From positions 1-16,379 of the forward strand of contig DIUD01000084.1 of the NCBI GenBank assembly GCA_002428225.1: DNA of 16,379 nt. Direction: 5' to 3'. The first letter of the stretch is position 1; every line of letters begins with the position of its first letter. This DNA comes from Roseovarius sp. UBA6167 (GTDB lineage: Bacteria > Pseudomonadota > Alphaproteobacteria > Rhodobacterales > Rhodobacteraceae). Position numbers and translations under genes: made by a program. Shown here one piece after another: positions 1 through 6,173 of this stretch. The notes under the pieces were generated by a model. The model was not told the DNA's origin and searched no databases. It saw nothing but the letters and a program-made list of their open reading frames with translations.

Positions 1-850
1 GACCTGAGCAAGAGCCGTCTGGAGATGCTCGGCATGGTGAGCGCGCGAAGTGTGAACCTCAGTCATATCGCGTGCGAGCGCCCCGGAACGGTGCAGACGG
101 CATCGACATGTCGGCGGCTGCAGCGGGTCTTTCAGCATGTCCGCTTGGGTGAGGATTGGGCGCTGCCGCTGCTGATCGGCCTCTTGGGGCAGCATGGGTC
201 GCGGCTGTTCGCACTCGACCGCACGAACTGGCAGATCGGCAAGAGAGAGGTGAATTTCCTCGTGCTGGCGGTCGTCACCCGCCGGTTCCGGGTGCCTCTG
301 CTCTGGACGGTGATCGAGAGCTGCGGTTGCTCCGACACCGCCATGCGCATGACCCTGATCAAGCGCTATCTTGCATATTTCCCCGCTACGACGATCCGCC
401 TTCTTCTGGCCGACCGTGAATTCGCAGGCGCAGACTGGATGGAATTCTTGCGTAAAAACAATATCCCTTTGCCATCCGTATCAGAGACAACCTCCGCATC
501 ACCACCGGGGAGGGGCATGAGCTGACCCTGCGGGTCCGATTGCGCCCGGCTCGGCGAAGCCGGGTCTTTCGCGCCCGTCCCGGCAGCCGGGAGGACACCG
601 CCCCGGGCCACGCGCCGCTTCTGACCATCGCCGCCAGGCCGCTCAGGGATGACTGGTTGATCGTGGTCACCAACGTCGAGGCGCAAATCGCCCTTCGCAC
701 CTGCCGCAAACGCTGGGCGATCGAGAGCCTCTTCGGCGATGCCAGGACCCGCGGCCTCAATATGGAGGACACGCGCCTCACCGACCCGCGCAAGCTCGGC
801 CTGCTCATGTCGCTCACGGCATCGCCATCGCCTGGGCCGGCCGCACCGCC
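1..850 (+). pseudogene. IS4-family transposase remnant, frameshifted, 5' truncated by the window edge
   Basis: The reading frame is open from base 1 (DLSKSRLEMLGM...). It contains typical IS4-family DDE transposase stretches: ALDRTNWQIGK (first catalytic Asp), FLVLAVVTRRFRVPLLW, ADREFAG (second catalytic Asp region) and a C-terminal RWAIESLFGDARTRGLNMEDTRLT (catalytic Glu region). The frame breaks near 466-468, where one base seems to be missing. It continues from 468 as FAIRIRDNLRITT and ends in KLGLLMSL. A second shift near 811-820 moves the last recognisable residues (IAIAWAGRTA) into a third frame. Past about 850 the frame is IS630-like, so the IS4 C-terminus is missing. With two frameshifts and a lost 3' end it cannot encode an active enzyme. 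Family assignment is by motif recognition; the exact IS name is unknown. Confidence 0.85.
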
Positions 851-980
851 GAGCCGATGATCGCCCCCTGGGTGATCAAAGGGGCCATGGATGGCGCGGC
901 CTTCGCCGCTTACGTCGAAAAGGCGCTGGTGCCGGAACCCTCACCCGGAACCGTGGTCATTCCGGACAATCTCGCCACGC

Positions 981-1008
981 ACAGAACCGGCGACACAGAA
1001 CCGGCGAC
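981..1008. repeat. 14-bp tandem duplication inside the IS630 remnant
   Basis: ACAGAACCGGCGAC occurs twice head to tail (981-994 and 995-1008). It follows the DNLATH codons and explains part of the frame disruption; it looks like a slippage duplication in an inactive gene. Confidence 0.9.
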
Positions 1009-1120
1009 GCGGAGAAAGCAATACGCGCGGCAGGGTGCCGGTTCTTGTTCCGTTGTTCGGGGAAACCGCCCCACTGGGGCCTTTCCCGATCCCTCCAACC
1101 CCTACAGTCCCGATCTCAAC

Positions 1121-1182
1121 CGGGGCTTCGCCCGTTCAGGGCTGAATTGATCCTCAGGATCAATTCCAAGACGCCCTTCACC
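1121..1182. repeat. 62-bp insertion with a 23-bp palindrome in the IS630 remnant
   Basis: The conserved IS630 string SPDLN|PIEMAF is split: SPDLN codons end at 1120 and PIE resumes at 1183. The intervening 62 bp has a perfect inverted repeat at 1144-1166, with 11-bp arms (GAATTGATCCT / AGGATCAATTC) around a single C. Because 62 is not a multiple of three, the insertion shifts the frame. It could be a small mobile palindromic unit or the scar of another IS; I do not recognise it. Confidence 0.6.
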
Positions 1183-1312
1183 CCGATCGAAATGGCATTC
1201 TCCAAACTCAAAGCACACCTGCGCCGGATCGGAGCGCGCACCTTCACCGACATGTTCAACGCAATCGCCAAGATCTGCGACCTCTGCTCACCCGACGAGT
1301 GCTGGAATTACT

Positions 1313-1570
1313 TCAAGGCTGCCGGGTATGTCGCAGGCTAACGGCGGGACGCTTTAGAATATAGTGCGAAAGCCCGTGCATTGCGAGTCCGGCGATTCCC
1401 CAGCCAAGCGTTGTCCAAGCCGCATTGGTCAGACTGTCAGTATCGGTCAGGTTGTCAGTAAAGGGCCGCAGGACGGCAAACCCGATAAGCCTTAAGCCAA
1501 GCGCATTCACGAAACCGGCAAGCGCCGTCATCCGTTCATTGTGTTTCGCCAGCGCATCGCGTTCTGTCAC
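1313..1570 (-). CDS. Small two-helix membrane protein, C-terminus replaced by IS630 end
   Basis: Encodes about 85 residues from a GTG at 1570 (VTERDALAKHNERM...), preceded by an aaagggcgg ribosome binding site. Two hydrophobic segments are visible: MTALAGFVNALGLRLIGFAV (around residues 14-33) and an AAWTTLGWGIAGLAMHGLSHYIL stretch (around 50-72), separated by a polar NLTDTDSLTN loop. It is likely an inner-membrane protein of unknown function. The last 13 or so residues (KRPAVSLRHTRQP) are translated from the end of the IS630 remnant, so the native C-terminus was probably cut off. It lies 43 bp downstream of the 53-aa basic protein gene on the same strand and may share its transcript. The loop DNA contains an imperfect 18-bp tandem repeat (1428-1463). 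I recall similar short proteins in Rhodobacteraceae but cannot give a name. Confidence 0.55.
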   Translation of the reverse strand: MTERDALAKHNERMTALAGFVNALGLRLIGFAVLRPFTDNLTDTDSLTNAAWTTLGWGIAGLAMHGLSHYILKRPAVSLRHTRQP

Positions 1571-1613
1571 CACCGCCCTTTCACAACCCGAAATCGGCAC
1601 CGGGCCGCGTAGG

Positions 1614-1775
1614 TTACTTGAACAGCTTGCCCAAGCCCTTGCCGGTGATGCGCCCTGCTATCCTGCGACCTACGCGACGGGAGACCGCGCCCTTGCGCCT
1701 GGACGTGACCGCCTGCGCATCGCCGAGATACTTGGCGAGGGTATAGAGGAAGCGGCGAAAACTGTTGAACGTCAT
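1614..1775 (-). CDS. Basic 53-residue conserved hypothetical protein, copy 1 (outside the element)
   Basis: Reads MTFNSFRRFLYTLAKYLGDA then a strongly basic, glycine-rich tail (VSRRVGRRIAGRITGKGLGK...LFK). The N-terminal half (FRRFLYTLAKYLGD) could form an amphipathic helix; the tail suggests binding to nucleic acid, ribosome or membrane, but no function is established here. A second copy at 9073-9234 has the same length and 46 of 53 identical residues. Five of the seven differences look conservative (such as R/K, K/R, L/F, T/S), while the antisense frame shows radical changes, so the minus strand is the coding one. The start is the ATG that both copies share; a TTG 30 nt upstream in this copy is possible. 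The conserved TGAGGCACGAT upstream of both may hold the ribosome binding site. It precedes the membrane gene 1313-1570. Confidence 0.6.
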   Translation of the reverse strand: MTFNSFRRFLYTLAKYLGDAQAVTSRRKGAVSRRVGRRIAGRITGKGLGKLFK

Positions 1776-2074
1776 GCCCTGATCGTGCCTCACCCGAGGC
1801 GGCAACGCAAGCCGCGCGTTCTGGTGCCAATGCCGCCGATCCGACCGCAGACCGTGACCCGGATGGTGGACATTTCCTTTCTCACTTCGCGGCGCAAGAA
1901 AATCCGAACCCCGTCTATCGGTATCAGCGCCCGCATGGGGCCGGACATTGGGACCGAATCCGGGCCGGTGACAAGCTGCGCGAAATCCGGTGACAAATCC
2001 GGTGACAAGGGCAAAACAGGAGGGAAAGGCTTAGCTTCGCGCTATCCTTAACCTCTTGTTTTCTTGGTTGGTTT
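1776..2074. other. Stretch without a convincing gene; short tandem repeats
   Basis: No open frame here has recognisable features or a good start. A 74-codon minus frame (1790-2014) exists but matches nothing I know. The word CCGGTGACAA occurs three times (1965-1974, 1987-1996, 1999-2008), the last two inside an exact 12-bp tandem repeat AAATCCGGTGAC (1983-2006). The end of the region should be the original DNA downstream of the tRNA-Arg before the element inserted, or the edge of an older island. Confidence 0.5.
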
Positions 2075-2089
2075 TGGCGGACCGAGGAG
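2075..2089. repeat. attL core (15-bp copy of the tRNA-Arg 3' end)
   Basis: TGGCGGACCGAGGAG, identical to 10640-10654. The bases outside differ (2074 T versus 10639 A; 2090 C versus 10655 G), so the match is exactly 15 bp. This is the left crossover site left by site-specific integration into the tRNA gene. Confidence 0.85.
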
Positions 2090-2117
2090 CCGCCATGGGC
2101 ATTTCCGGGCCATTCCG
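2090..2117. repeat. Imperfect 28-bp repeat beside attL with a TTTCCGGnnnATTCCG motif
   Basis: This 28-bp segment, directly after the attL core, matches 10528-10555 at 22 of 28 positions. Both contain TTTCCGGnnnATTCCG, which also occurs at 2175-2190. Three copies near the two ends are compatible with arm-type sites for the integrase or an excision factor; this role is inferred. Confidence 0.5.
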
Positions 2118-2174
2118 TATTGGTCCGCGAAAGCCTTTGATATAAGGCGTTTTTAACCTTTCACTGTCCAGCGC

Positions 2175-2217
2175 TTTCCGGCATATTCCGGGGCAGTCCC
2201 CGTTCGGGTGGGGGATA
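2175..2217. repeat. 43-bp direct repeat, left copy, in the integrase leader
   Basis: Matches 10540-10582 with two mismatches over 43 bp. It starts with TTTCCGGcatATTCCGG and ends with GTTCGGGTGGGGGATA; the short complementary TCCCC/GGGGA could pair. It lies between attL and the integrase start. Weak similarity continues through the integrase ribosome binding site, matching 10583-10600. Confidence 0.85.
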
Positions 2218-2235
2218 GATTGGGAAGGCAAAGTT

Positions 2236-3546
2236 ATGGATCCCTCGAAACATGGTATACCTGAACGAAAGCGGAACAGGCTGACGGCGCGTTTCGTTGA
2301 TACGATTGCAACGCCGGGCAAGTATCACGACAAGGGCGGCCTTGGGCTTTACCTTCGCGTTACCGGCGCGGGATCGAGGCAATGGGTGCAGCGCGTGATG
2401 GCGCGCGGCAAGCGGCATGAGATTGGGCTGGGCAGCCCGCCGGTCGTCACCCTCGCCATGGCACGGCAGGCCGCGCTCGAAAACAAGCGGGCTATTCATG
2501 CAGGACGCGACCCATTGCAGGAGCGGCGGGAGGCGCGGGCCGGGCTTACCTTCGCGGACGCCGTGGACAAATACCTTGCCGCGAAGCTTCACGAGTTTCG
2601 CAACGAGAAGCACAAGAAGCAATGGCGTTCGACGCTCGACACATACGCCGTGCCGGTGCTGGGGCAGAAGCGGGTTTCGGAGATCGACACGCAGGACGTG
2701 CTCAAGGCCCTGCACCCGATCTGGCAAGGCAAGACCGAAACCGCGAAGCGGCTGCGCGGGCGGATCGAGGCCGTCCTAAGCTGGGCCACGGTGGCCGGGC
2801 ACCGAAAGGGAGACAACCCGGCCCGCTGGAAGGGCAACCTTTCGGAGATACTGCCGAAGCCCGGCAAGGTGGCGAAAACCGGCAATCAGCCCGCCCTGGC
2901 GCTGGCAGACGTGCCGCGCTGGTGGGCAGACCTTTCGGGCCGTGACGGCATGGCCGCAAGGGCTTTGCAATTCCTGGCGCTCACGGCGGCACGCTCGGGC
3001 GAGGTGCGCGGCATGACGTGGGAAGAAGTCACCTTGCCGGAATTAACCGAATTAACCGAATTAACCACGGCGTTATGGGTTATCCCCGCTTCACGCATGA
3101 AGGCTGGCAGGGCGCACCGCGTGCCGCTGACGCAAGAGGCTGTGGCGCTGTTGAAGGCTCTGCCAAGGATGAAGGGCAGCGACTACGTGTTCTTCGCGCC
3201 TCGGGGCGGGGCGCTTTCCGACATGAGCATTTCCGCCGTCATGCGCCGAATGCAAGAGGCCGAGGTGAAGGCGGGCCGGGCCGGGTATCTCGACCCGCAG
3301 AACAAGCGCCCGGCGGTGCCTCACGGGCTTCGCTCGACGTTCAGGCAATGGGCAGCCGAACAGGGGTATCCCCGCGACATGGCCGAGATCGCGCTTGCGC
3401 ATTTCATAGGCAGCGACGTGGAACGCGCGTATCAGCGAAGCGACATGCTCGAACGGCGGCGCGACATGATGGCAGCATGGGCCGGGTTCCTTCGCGGCGA
3501 GGCGGTGCAGAACGGCAACGTGGTCGCGCTGGGCGGTGCGGGATGA
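2236..3546 (+). CDS. P4-type tyrosine integrase
   Basis: The 436-residue protein is the site-specific recombinase that inserts and excises the element at tRNA-Arg. The N-terminal arm-binding region (about 14-95, KYHDKGGLGLYLRVTGAGSR) is of the DUF4102 type typical of P4-like integrases. A core-binding domain covers about 103-200 (LTFADAVDKYLA...). The catalytic domain shows R253 (AARSGEVRG), a K in the PASRMKAGRAHRVPL hairpin, H363-xx-R366 (PHGLRSTFR), H389 (LAHFIG) and the nucleophile Y399 (VERAYQRSD), so all key residues are present. The start is ATG 2236 behind GGGAAGGCA. The length is normal for the family. Oddity: residues 269-277 are ELT three times, encoded by three perfect 9-bp repeats, in the loop between catalytic Arg and Lys. 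The stop overlaps the next gene in ATGA. Confidence 0.93.
   Translation: MDPSKHGIPERKRNRLTARFVDTIATPGKYHDKGGLGLYLRVTGAGSRQWVQRVMARGKRHEIGLGSPPVVTLAMARQAALENKRAIHAGRDPLQERREARAGLTFADAVDKYLAAKLHEFRNEKHKKQWRSTLDTYAVPVLGQKRVSEIDTQDVLKALHPIWQGKTETAKRLRGRIEAVLSWATVAGHRKGDNPARWKGNLSEILPKPGKVAKTGNQPALALADVPRWWADLSGRDGMAARALQFLALTAARSGEVRGMTWEEVTLPELTELTELTTALWVIPASRMKAGRAHRVPLTQEAVALLKALPRMKGSDYVFFAPRGGALSDMSISAVMRRMQEAEVKAGRAGYLDPQNKRPAVPHGLRSTFRQWAAEQGYPRDMAEIALAHFIGSDVERAYQRSDMLERRRDMMAAWAGFLRGEAVQNGNVVALGGAG
3040..3066. repeat. 9-bp tandem repeat, three copies, inside the integrase gene
   Basis: GAATTAACC occurs three times without mismatch (3040-3048, 3049-3057, 3058-3066). It encodes ELT-ELT-ELT in frame. 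On the complementary strand the unit is GGTTAATTC; joined head to tail it contains CGGTT every 9 bp, as do the repeats at 7229-7255. Confidence 0.95.
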
Positions 3547-4163
3547 GTGACGAACGCAAGCCGCCCCGTGTGGAAATTCTCGGCGGCGACGGGCTGCATA
3601 ATCGCGTGCGCTATTGGTATGACGACGATGAAGACGGTGGCCTTGCCCGCACTCTCGACCAGTTTCTAGAGGGCTTCTTTTGGCGGAAACTCGAACGGCA
3701 GCTTGCCGAGTGTGACGAAATCCTGCGCGCAGCCGGATACGAAAAGGGCGCGTATCCTTGCGGTGACGGCGTGGCCGATCCGTATTCCGAAGCCTGGTAT
3801 GCCGGGCAAGTAGGGTTGCGGTGCCACCTTGTCTTGGATCGGCATAGGGATGGCCGCGAGGACAGCGAGATGATGCTTGCGCAGATCATGGAAATTGGCC
3901 GCCTGTGCGCTGAATGGACGTGGCGGCTTTCATATCGTCCCTCCATCCTGACCGGGGCGAAGGTTCGGCGGGGCAGCGCGCAGGGCGGCCTGGGCCGAAA
4001 GGGCGCGCTGGAGCCGGGCACCAATCAGGTTCTCGAAGAAATGGCGCGCCTTGTAGAGAGCGGCAAAAAGGTCAAAGAGGCCGCCGAAATCCTGGCGCGA
4101 AAAGGCACTGGTGCCAGCGCCGCCGCGAACCGCCAAGCTTGGTATCGACACCGAAAGTTGTGA
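3543..4163 (+). CDS. Hypothetical protein, 206 aa, coupled to the integrase
   Basis: The start ATG at 3543 overlaps the integrase stop as ATGA, so translation is probably coupled and the two proteins made together. The protein begins MSDERKPPRVEILGGDGLHN and is rich in acidic and aromatic residues in its first half (VRYWYDDDEDGG). A helical middle follows (QFLEGFFWRKLERQLAECDEIL). The C-terminal 60 residues are basic and helical (VLEEMARLVESGKKVKEAAEILARKG...AWYRHRKL), which could be a DNA-binding or recruitment segment. No signal peptide or membrane helix is seen. I do not recognise a family. Position suggests a role in integration/excision or early regulation, but that is context only. The 3' end lies inside a 9-bp-arm inverted repeat (4157-4185). 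Confidence 0.8.
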   Translation: MSDERKPPRVEILGGDGLHNRVRYWYDDDEDGGLARTLDQFLEGFFWRKLERQLAECDEILRAAGYEKGAYPCGDGVADPYSEAWYAGQVGLRCHLVLDRHRDGREDSEMMLAQIMEIGRLCAEWTWRLSYRPSILTGAKVRRGSAQGGLGRKGALEPGTNQVLEEMARLVESGKKVKEAAEILARKGTGASAAANRQAWYRHRKL

Positions 4164-4185
4164 CACGCCCCGCCACTGTCACAAC
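4157..4185. promoter_or_regulatory. Inverted repeat over the 206-aa gene stop, upstream of alpA
   Basis: GTTGTGACA (4157-4165) and TGTCACAAC (4177-4185) form perfect 9-bp arms around an 11-bp C-rich spacer, overlapping the TGA at 4161-4163. No T run follows, so a simple rho-independent terminator is less likely than an operator for the AlpA-type regulator or another repressor. A second small dyad (CCGTT 4222-4226 / AACGG 4234-4238) lies nearer the alpA start. Confidence 0.5.
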
Positions 4186-4251
4186 ACCTTGTGCCATTTT
4201 CCGACATGAGCCGCAACAATCCCGTTGCGCCATAACGGAAAGGACCGGAAA

Positions 4252-4440
4252 ATGGCCGAGAAACTTTTGCGACGCCCCGAAGTGGAGGCCCGCACGGGGC
4301 TTTCGCGCTCGACGATTTATCAATGGATAAAAGACGGCGAATTCCCCGCGCCTGTTGCGCTTGGCGCGCGCCTGGTGGCTTGGCGTGAAAGCGACATAGA
4401 GGCTTGGCTCGAGGCTCGCGAAACGAAATCAGCAGCATAA
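4252..4440 (+). CDS. alpA: AlpA-family helix-turn-helix regulator / excisionase-like protein
   Basis: This 62-residue protein, MAEKLLRRPEVEARTGLSRS, continues TIYQWIKDGEFPAPVALGAR and WRESDIEAWLEARE. That is the standard AlpA/MerR-like winged-helix pattern: recognition helix LSRSTIYQWIKDGEFP, then a wing ending in the conserved W-x-x-x-D-I-x-x-W. In P4 and related elements AlpA proteins activate integrase expression or act in excision. Here it should control the integrase and/or the downstream replication operon. The start ATG at 4252 follows aaaggaccgga; an upstream ATG at 4225 would add nine residues outside the family consensus. It sits 88 bp after the 206-aa gene and is followed by a GC-rich hairpin. 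Confidence 0.88.
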   Translation: MAEKLLRRPEVEARTGLSRSTIYQWIKDGEFPAPVALGARLVAWRESDIEAWLEARETKSAA

Positions 4441-4444
4441 TTTA

Positions 4445-4467
4445 CCCGCCCGCAACGCGCGGACGGG
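4445..4467. terminator. GC-rich hairpin after alpA
   Basis: CCCG-C-CCGC (4445-4453) pairs with GCGG-A-CGGG (4459-4467) around the loop AACGC with one mismatch. It begins 5 bp after the alpA stop. There is no clear U tract (ggcaattctt follows), so termination may be partial or protein dependent. Confidence 0.5.
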
Positions 4468-4485
4468 GGCAATTCTTCAAGAAGG

Positions 4486-4512
4486 CTTGGCGGTCTCTCG
4501 GAGAATTATAAC
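4486..4512 (+). promoter_or_regulatory. Weak candidate promoter for the replication operon
   Basis: CTTGGC (4486-4491) and TATAAC (4507-4512), with a 15-bp spacer, precede the 4553 gene by about 40 bp and follow the hairpin after alpA. The -10 is good, the spacing short and the -35 weak, so activation by AlpA or another factor is possible. Confidence 0.3.
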
Positions 4513-4552
4513 ACCGTCGCGCCGGTCGGGCAATATCTCGAAAGGCACTATA

Positions 4553-5029
4553 ATGACACGTCAATTCACAGACACGCGCGAGTCGATTGCGCATAATCTC
4601 GACCGCGTGACCTTCCCCCTGCGGGTCGCGCTCGACAAGATCGACGCCCACATCAAGGCGATGGACTCGCGGGAAAAATTCGACGCGCTTCGGTTCGTTC
4701 GTGAGTTCGGCGACCATGGCGACGAGCATTGCCGAATCATTGCCGAGAGGCTGGAAAAGGCAACCGCCGCCGATTCCGCTCGCGGCGACCACCCCCTCGA
4801 CGTCCACCTTCGCGCGCCCGATTGGTCCGGCCAAAGTGGGTGGTTTGTGCACATCGTCGCTGGGCGCGTGGATATCAATTCGCTTGAATTTGCGACGTTC
4901 GACCTGGCCAAGGCCGCTTTCGACGCGGTCTGCTCTTTCCTTCGCGTAGCCGGGCGCGAGGGCGAATTTACCTACGAAACGCCTCGCCCGTCGCCCGCCG
5001 ACTGCGACGGCGACGGAATCCCGTTCTGA
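4553..5029 (+). CDS. Hypothetical protein with SSB-like acidic C-terminal tip (twin A)
   Basis: The 158-residue protein starts at ATG 4553 behind GAAAGGCA. A helical N-terminal half (about 9-75, NLDRVTFPLRVALDKIDAHI and CRIIAERLEKA) is followed by a probable beta segment and helix (about 97-131, WFVHIVAGRVDIN, FDLAKAAFDAVCSFL). A proline-rich linker (ETPRPSPAD, 142-150) leads to a tail DCDGDGIPF. That ending closely resembles the conserved C-terminal tip of bacterial single-stranded DNA binding proteins (acidic residues then IPF), which recruits replication and repair enzymes. There is no recognisable OB-fold. Twin B, the next gene, has the same layout and an identical 29-bp DNA stretch for the linker. 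Placement before Toprim and DUF3987 genes fits a replication-linked role. No family name is known to me; the SSB-tip reading is inference from the last residues. Confidence 0.82.
   Translation: MTRQFTDTRESIAHNLDRVTFPLRVALDKIDAHIKAMDSREKFDALRFVREFGDHGDEHCRIIAERLEKATAADSARGDHPLDVHLRAPDWSGQSGWFVHIVAGRVDINSLEFATFDLAKAAFDAVCSFLRVAGREGEFTYETPRPSPADCDGDGIPF
4974..5002. repeat. 29-bp exact direct repeat, copy A (linker codons of twin A)
   Basis: Identical to 5534-5562, exactly 560 bp downstream. It encodes ETPRPSPAD in both genes in the same frame. The exact DNA identity stands out because the rest of the two genes has diverged strongly, suggesting recent gene conversion or strong constraint on this tail. 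Confidence 0.95.
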
Positions 5030-5043
5030 GGAGGACCGAGAAA

Positions 5044-5583
5044 ATGGAAAATCACGGAAACAAATCACGAACGGAACGCGACATGAAAGACGGAAACAAC
5101 GACGCAATCGCCAAGCTGGGCGCGGTTTTTGACCCGCTGGCCGAGAAGGCCGAAGCCGCGCTGGCGGCGATTGCGGCGATGGACGATTCCGAGGTCTGGA
5201 CCGCGCTTTACACTGTGGAAAGGAAACTCCCGCTCAAGCCGGACGACCGCGCCTTTTCCGAGGCGGAGTCGGTAGTCATTCGTGCGCTGCGCGATGAACA
5301 CGCCTCGCGCCTCGCTAAAGGTTCAACGTGGCTGGCGGTCTCGGTTCAGGACGGCGACGATGGCCGGTTCTGCCTTCGCGTATATCACGACGCCGGGGAA
5401 GTTCTCTGCCGAGACTTCGGCACGAGCGCCGAGGCATGGGCGGCGGGCGAGGCTGTTCTCGCGCTGCTTGAGCTCGAAGGCCGATCAGCGAACGCGCGCA
5501 ACCCGCTATCGGGGCAGATCGAGGACTTTTTCCACGAAACGCCTCGCCCGTCGCCCGCCGACGACGACGAATCGCCGTTTTGA
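5044..5583 (+). CDS. Hypothetical protein with SSB-like acidic C-terminal tip (twin B)
   Basis: A 179-residue protein begins at ATG 5044, 14 bp after twin A and behind AGGAGG. An alternative ATG at 5083 (MKDGNNDAIAKLG) would remove 13 polar residues. The layout parallels twin A: a helical N-terminal part (about 19-92), a probable beta region (WLAVSVQDGDDGRFCLRVYH, 96-115), then GEVLCRDFGTSAEAWAAGEA and a helix, corresponding to the VHIVAGRVDIN...FDLAKAAFDAV region of A. The linker HETPRPSPAD and tail DDDESPF end in Pro-Phe after an acidic run, as in SSB tips, although Ser replaces the usual Ile. No OB-fold or catalytic motif is visible. The two are probably paralogues that diverged except at the tail. 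Function is unknown; contact with the element's or host's replication machinery is inferred. Confidence 0.82.
   Translation: MENHGNKSRTERDMKDGNNDAIAKLGAVFDPLAEKAEAALAAIAAMDDSEVWTALYTVERKLPLKPDDRAFSEAESVVIRALRDEHASRLAKGSTWLAVSVQDGDDGRFCLRVYHDAGEVLCRDFGTSAEAWAAGEAVLALLELEGRSANARNPLSGQIEDFFHETPRPSPADDDESPF
5534..5562. repeat. 29-bp exact direct repeat, copy B (linker codons of twin B)
   Basis: Second copy of the 29-bp sequence at 4974-5002, encoding the same linker just before the acidic C-terminal tip of twin B. Confidence 0.95.
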
Positions 5584-6173
5584 TGGTGGCCGCAATGACT
5601 GGATCGAACCGCCTCCCTGCGCTTGCCGCCGAGGCCCGGCAGGCACATGCCGAAACCATGCATCACGCGCAAAAGGCCGCAGATCGCGCCCTTGCCGCCG
5701 GGGCTGCATTGGACGAGGCCAAGGCCCTTTGCGCTCATGGCGCCTGGGGCGATTGGCTGGCCGAAACCGGCATCCCCGGGCGCACCGCGCAGCGATACAT
5801 GAAGTTGCACCGGGCGGGCTGCAATTCCGCCATCGTGGCGGATATGGGCACCGCAAATGCCGAGGCCATCGCGGCCCTGGGGTTGAAATTGTTGCCGCAG
5901 GACGGCGCAGGCATCGAGGCATCCGGTTTCAATCTCGACGGATCGACCGGCTGCGCGCGGACGTGGCCAGCCGGTGACCTGACAGTTTATTGGGCCTGCT
6001 ACCTATTCCCAGATCCCGCCCTTGATTTTTTGGTGACGCGCAAGTGTCACCTGCCGGTCGGGCTTGGGCTGCTGCATGGCGGCTTCCCCGATAGCTTCGA
6101 CATATACAAGACCCGGCGCATGACGCCAGAGGAAACGGCGCAGGCCCGCGCAGAGCTGGAGGGCGCGACATGA
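5583..6173 (+). CDS. DUF3102-type protein
   Basis: A 196-residue protein from ATG 5583, which overlaps the previous stop by one base (TGATG). An internal ATG at 5595 is an alternative. Residues 12-75 (LAAEARQAHAETMHHAQKAA... AGAALDEAKALCAHGAWGDW LAETGIPGRTAQRYMKLHRA) match the DUF3102 pattern: helices, then a Trp-rich turn and a G-I-x-x-R-T-A-Q-R-Y-M helix resembling a DNA-binding helix. Such proteins are common in phages and integrative elements, sometimes beside ParB-like genes. The C-terminal half (TVYWACYLFPDPALDFLVTR) is not recognised. It is the first of a run of genes joined by ATGA overlaps leading into Toprim and DUF3987, so it probably belongs to the replication module. The biochemical role is unknown. 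Confidence 0.78.
   Translation: MVAAMTGSNRLPALAAEARQAHAETMHHAQKAADRALAAGAALDEAKALCAHGAWGDWLAETGIPGRTAQRYMKLHRAGCNSAIVADMGTANAEAIAALGLKLLPQDGAGIEASGFNLDGSTGCARTWPAGDLTVYWACYLFPDPALDFLVTRKCHLPVGLGLLHGGFPDSFDIYKTRRMTPEETAQARAELEGAT

Larger units (their letters stand above)
848..1341 (+). pseudogene. IS630-family transposase C-terminal remnant, interrupted
   Basis: From about 848 the frame reads APWVIKGAMDGAAFAAYVEKALVPE and VIPDNLATH, the central DDE region of IS630-family transposases, whose second catalytic Asp lies in DNLATH. After 980 the frame is disturbed by a 14-bp tandem duplication and shifts. AIRAAGCRFLF and then PYSPDLN are seen in different frames. The C-terminal PIEMAFSKLKAHLRRIGART (catalytic Glu in PIE) begins at 1183, after a 62-bp insertion at 1121-1182. 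The protein then ends normally as ECWNYFKAAGYVAG with TAA at 1339-1341. The N-terminal half with the first catalytic Asp is absent, so this is a dead fragment. The outer end of the IS is probably near 1355 (gctttag/aatata), inferred from where the neighbouring membrane gene loses its own sequence. Confidence 0.85.

Noticed and set aside
1614..1775. Antimicrobial or toxin peptide
   Set aside because: The basic, glycine-rich composition is suggestive, but there is no signal peptide, antitoxin or immunity partner, and the copy inside the element has no linked gene of that type.
1425..2051. Plus-strand frame with LLEQLAQALAGDA..., also found at 8986-9462
   Set aside because: The two copies differ by radical residue changes in this frame but mostly by conservative ones in the minus frame, so the minus-strand 53-aa protein is the coding choice.
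2192..2215. Intrinsic terminator in the 43-bp repeat
   Set aside because: The possible stem is short, no T run follows, and the sequence lies just upstream of the integrase ribosome binding site.
3018..3542. Upstream extension of the 206-aa gene frame within the integrase
   Set aside because: It lies wholly inside the integrase catalytic domain; the ATGA start at 3543 is the natural start.
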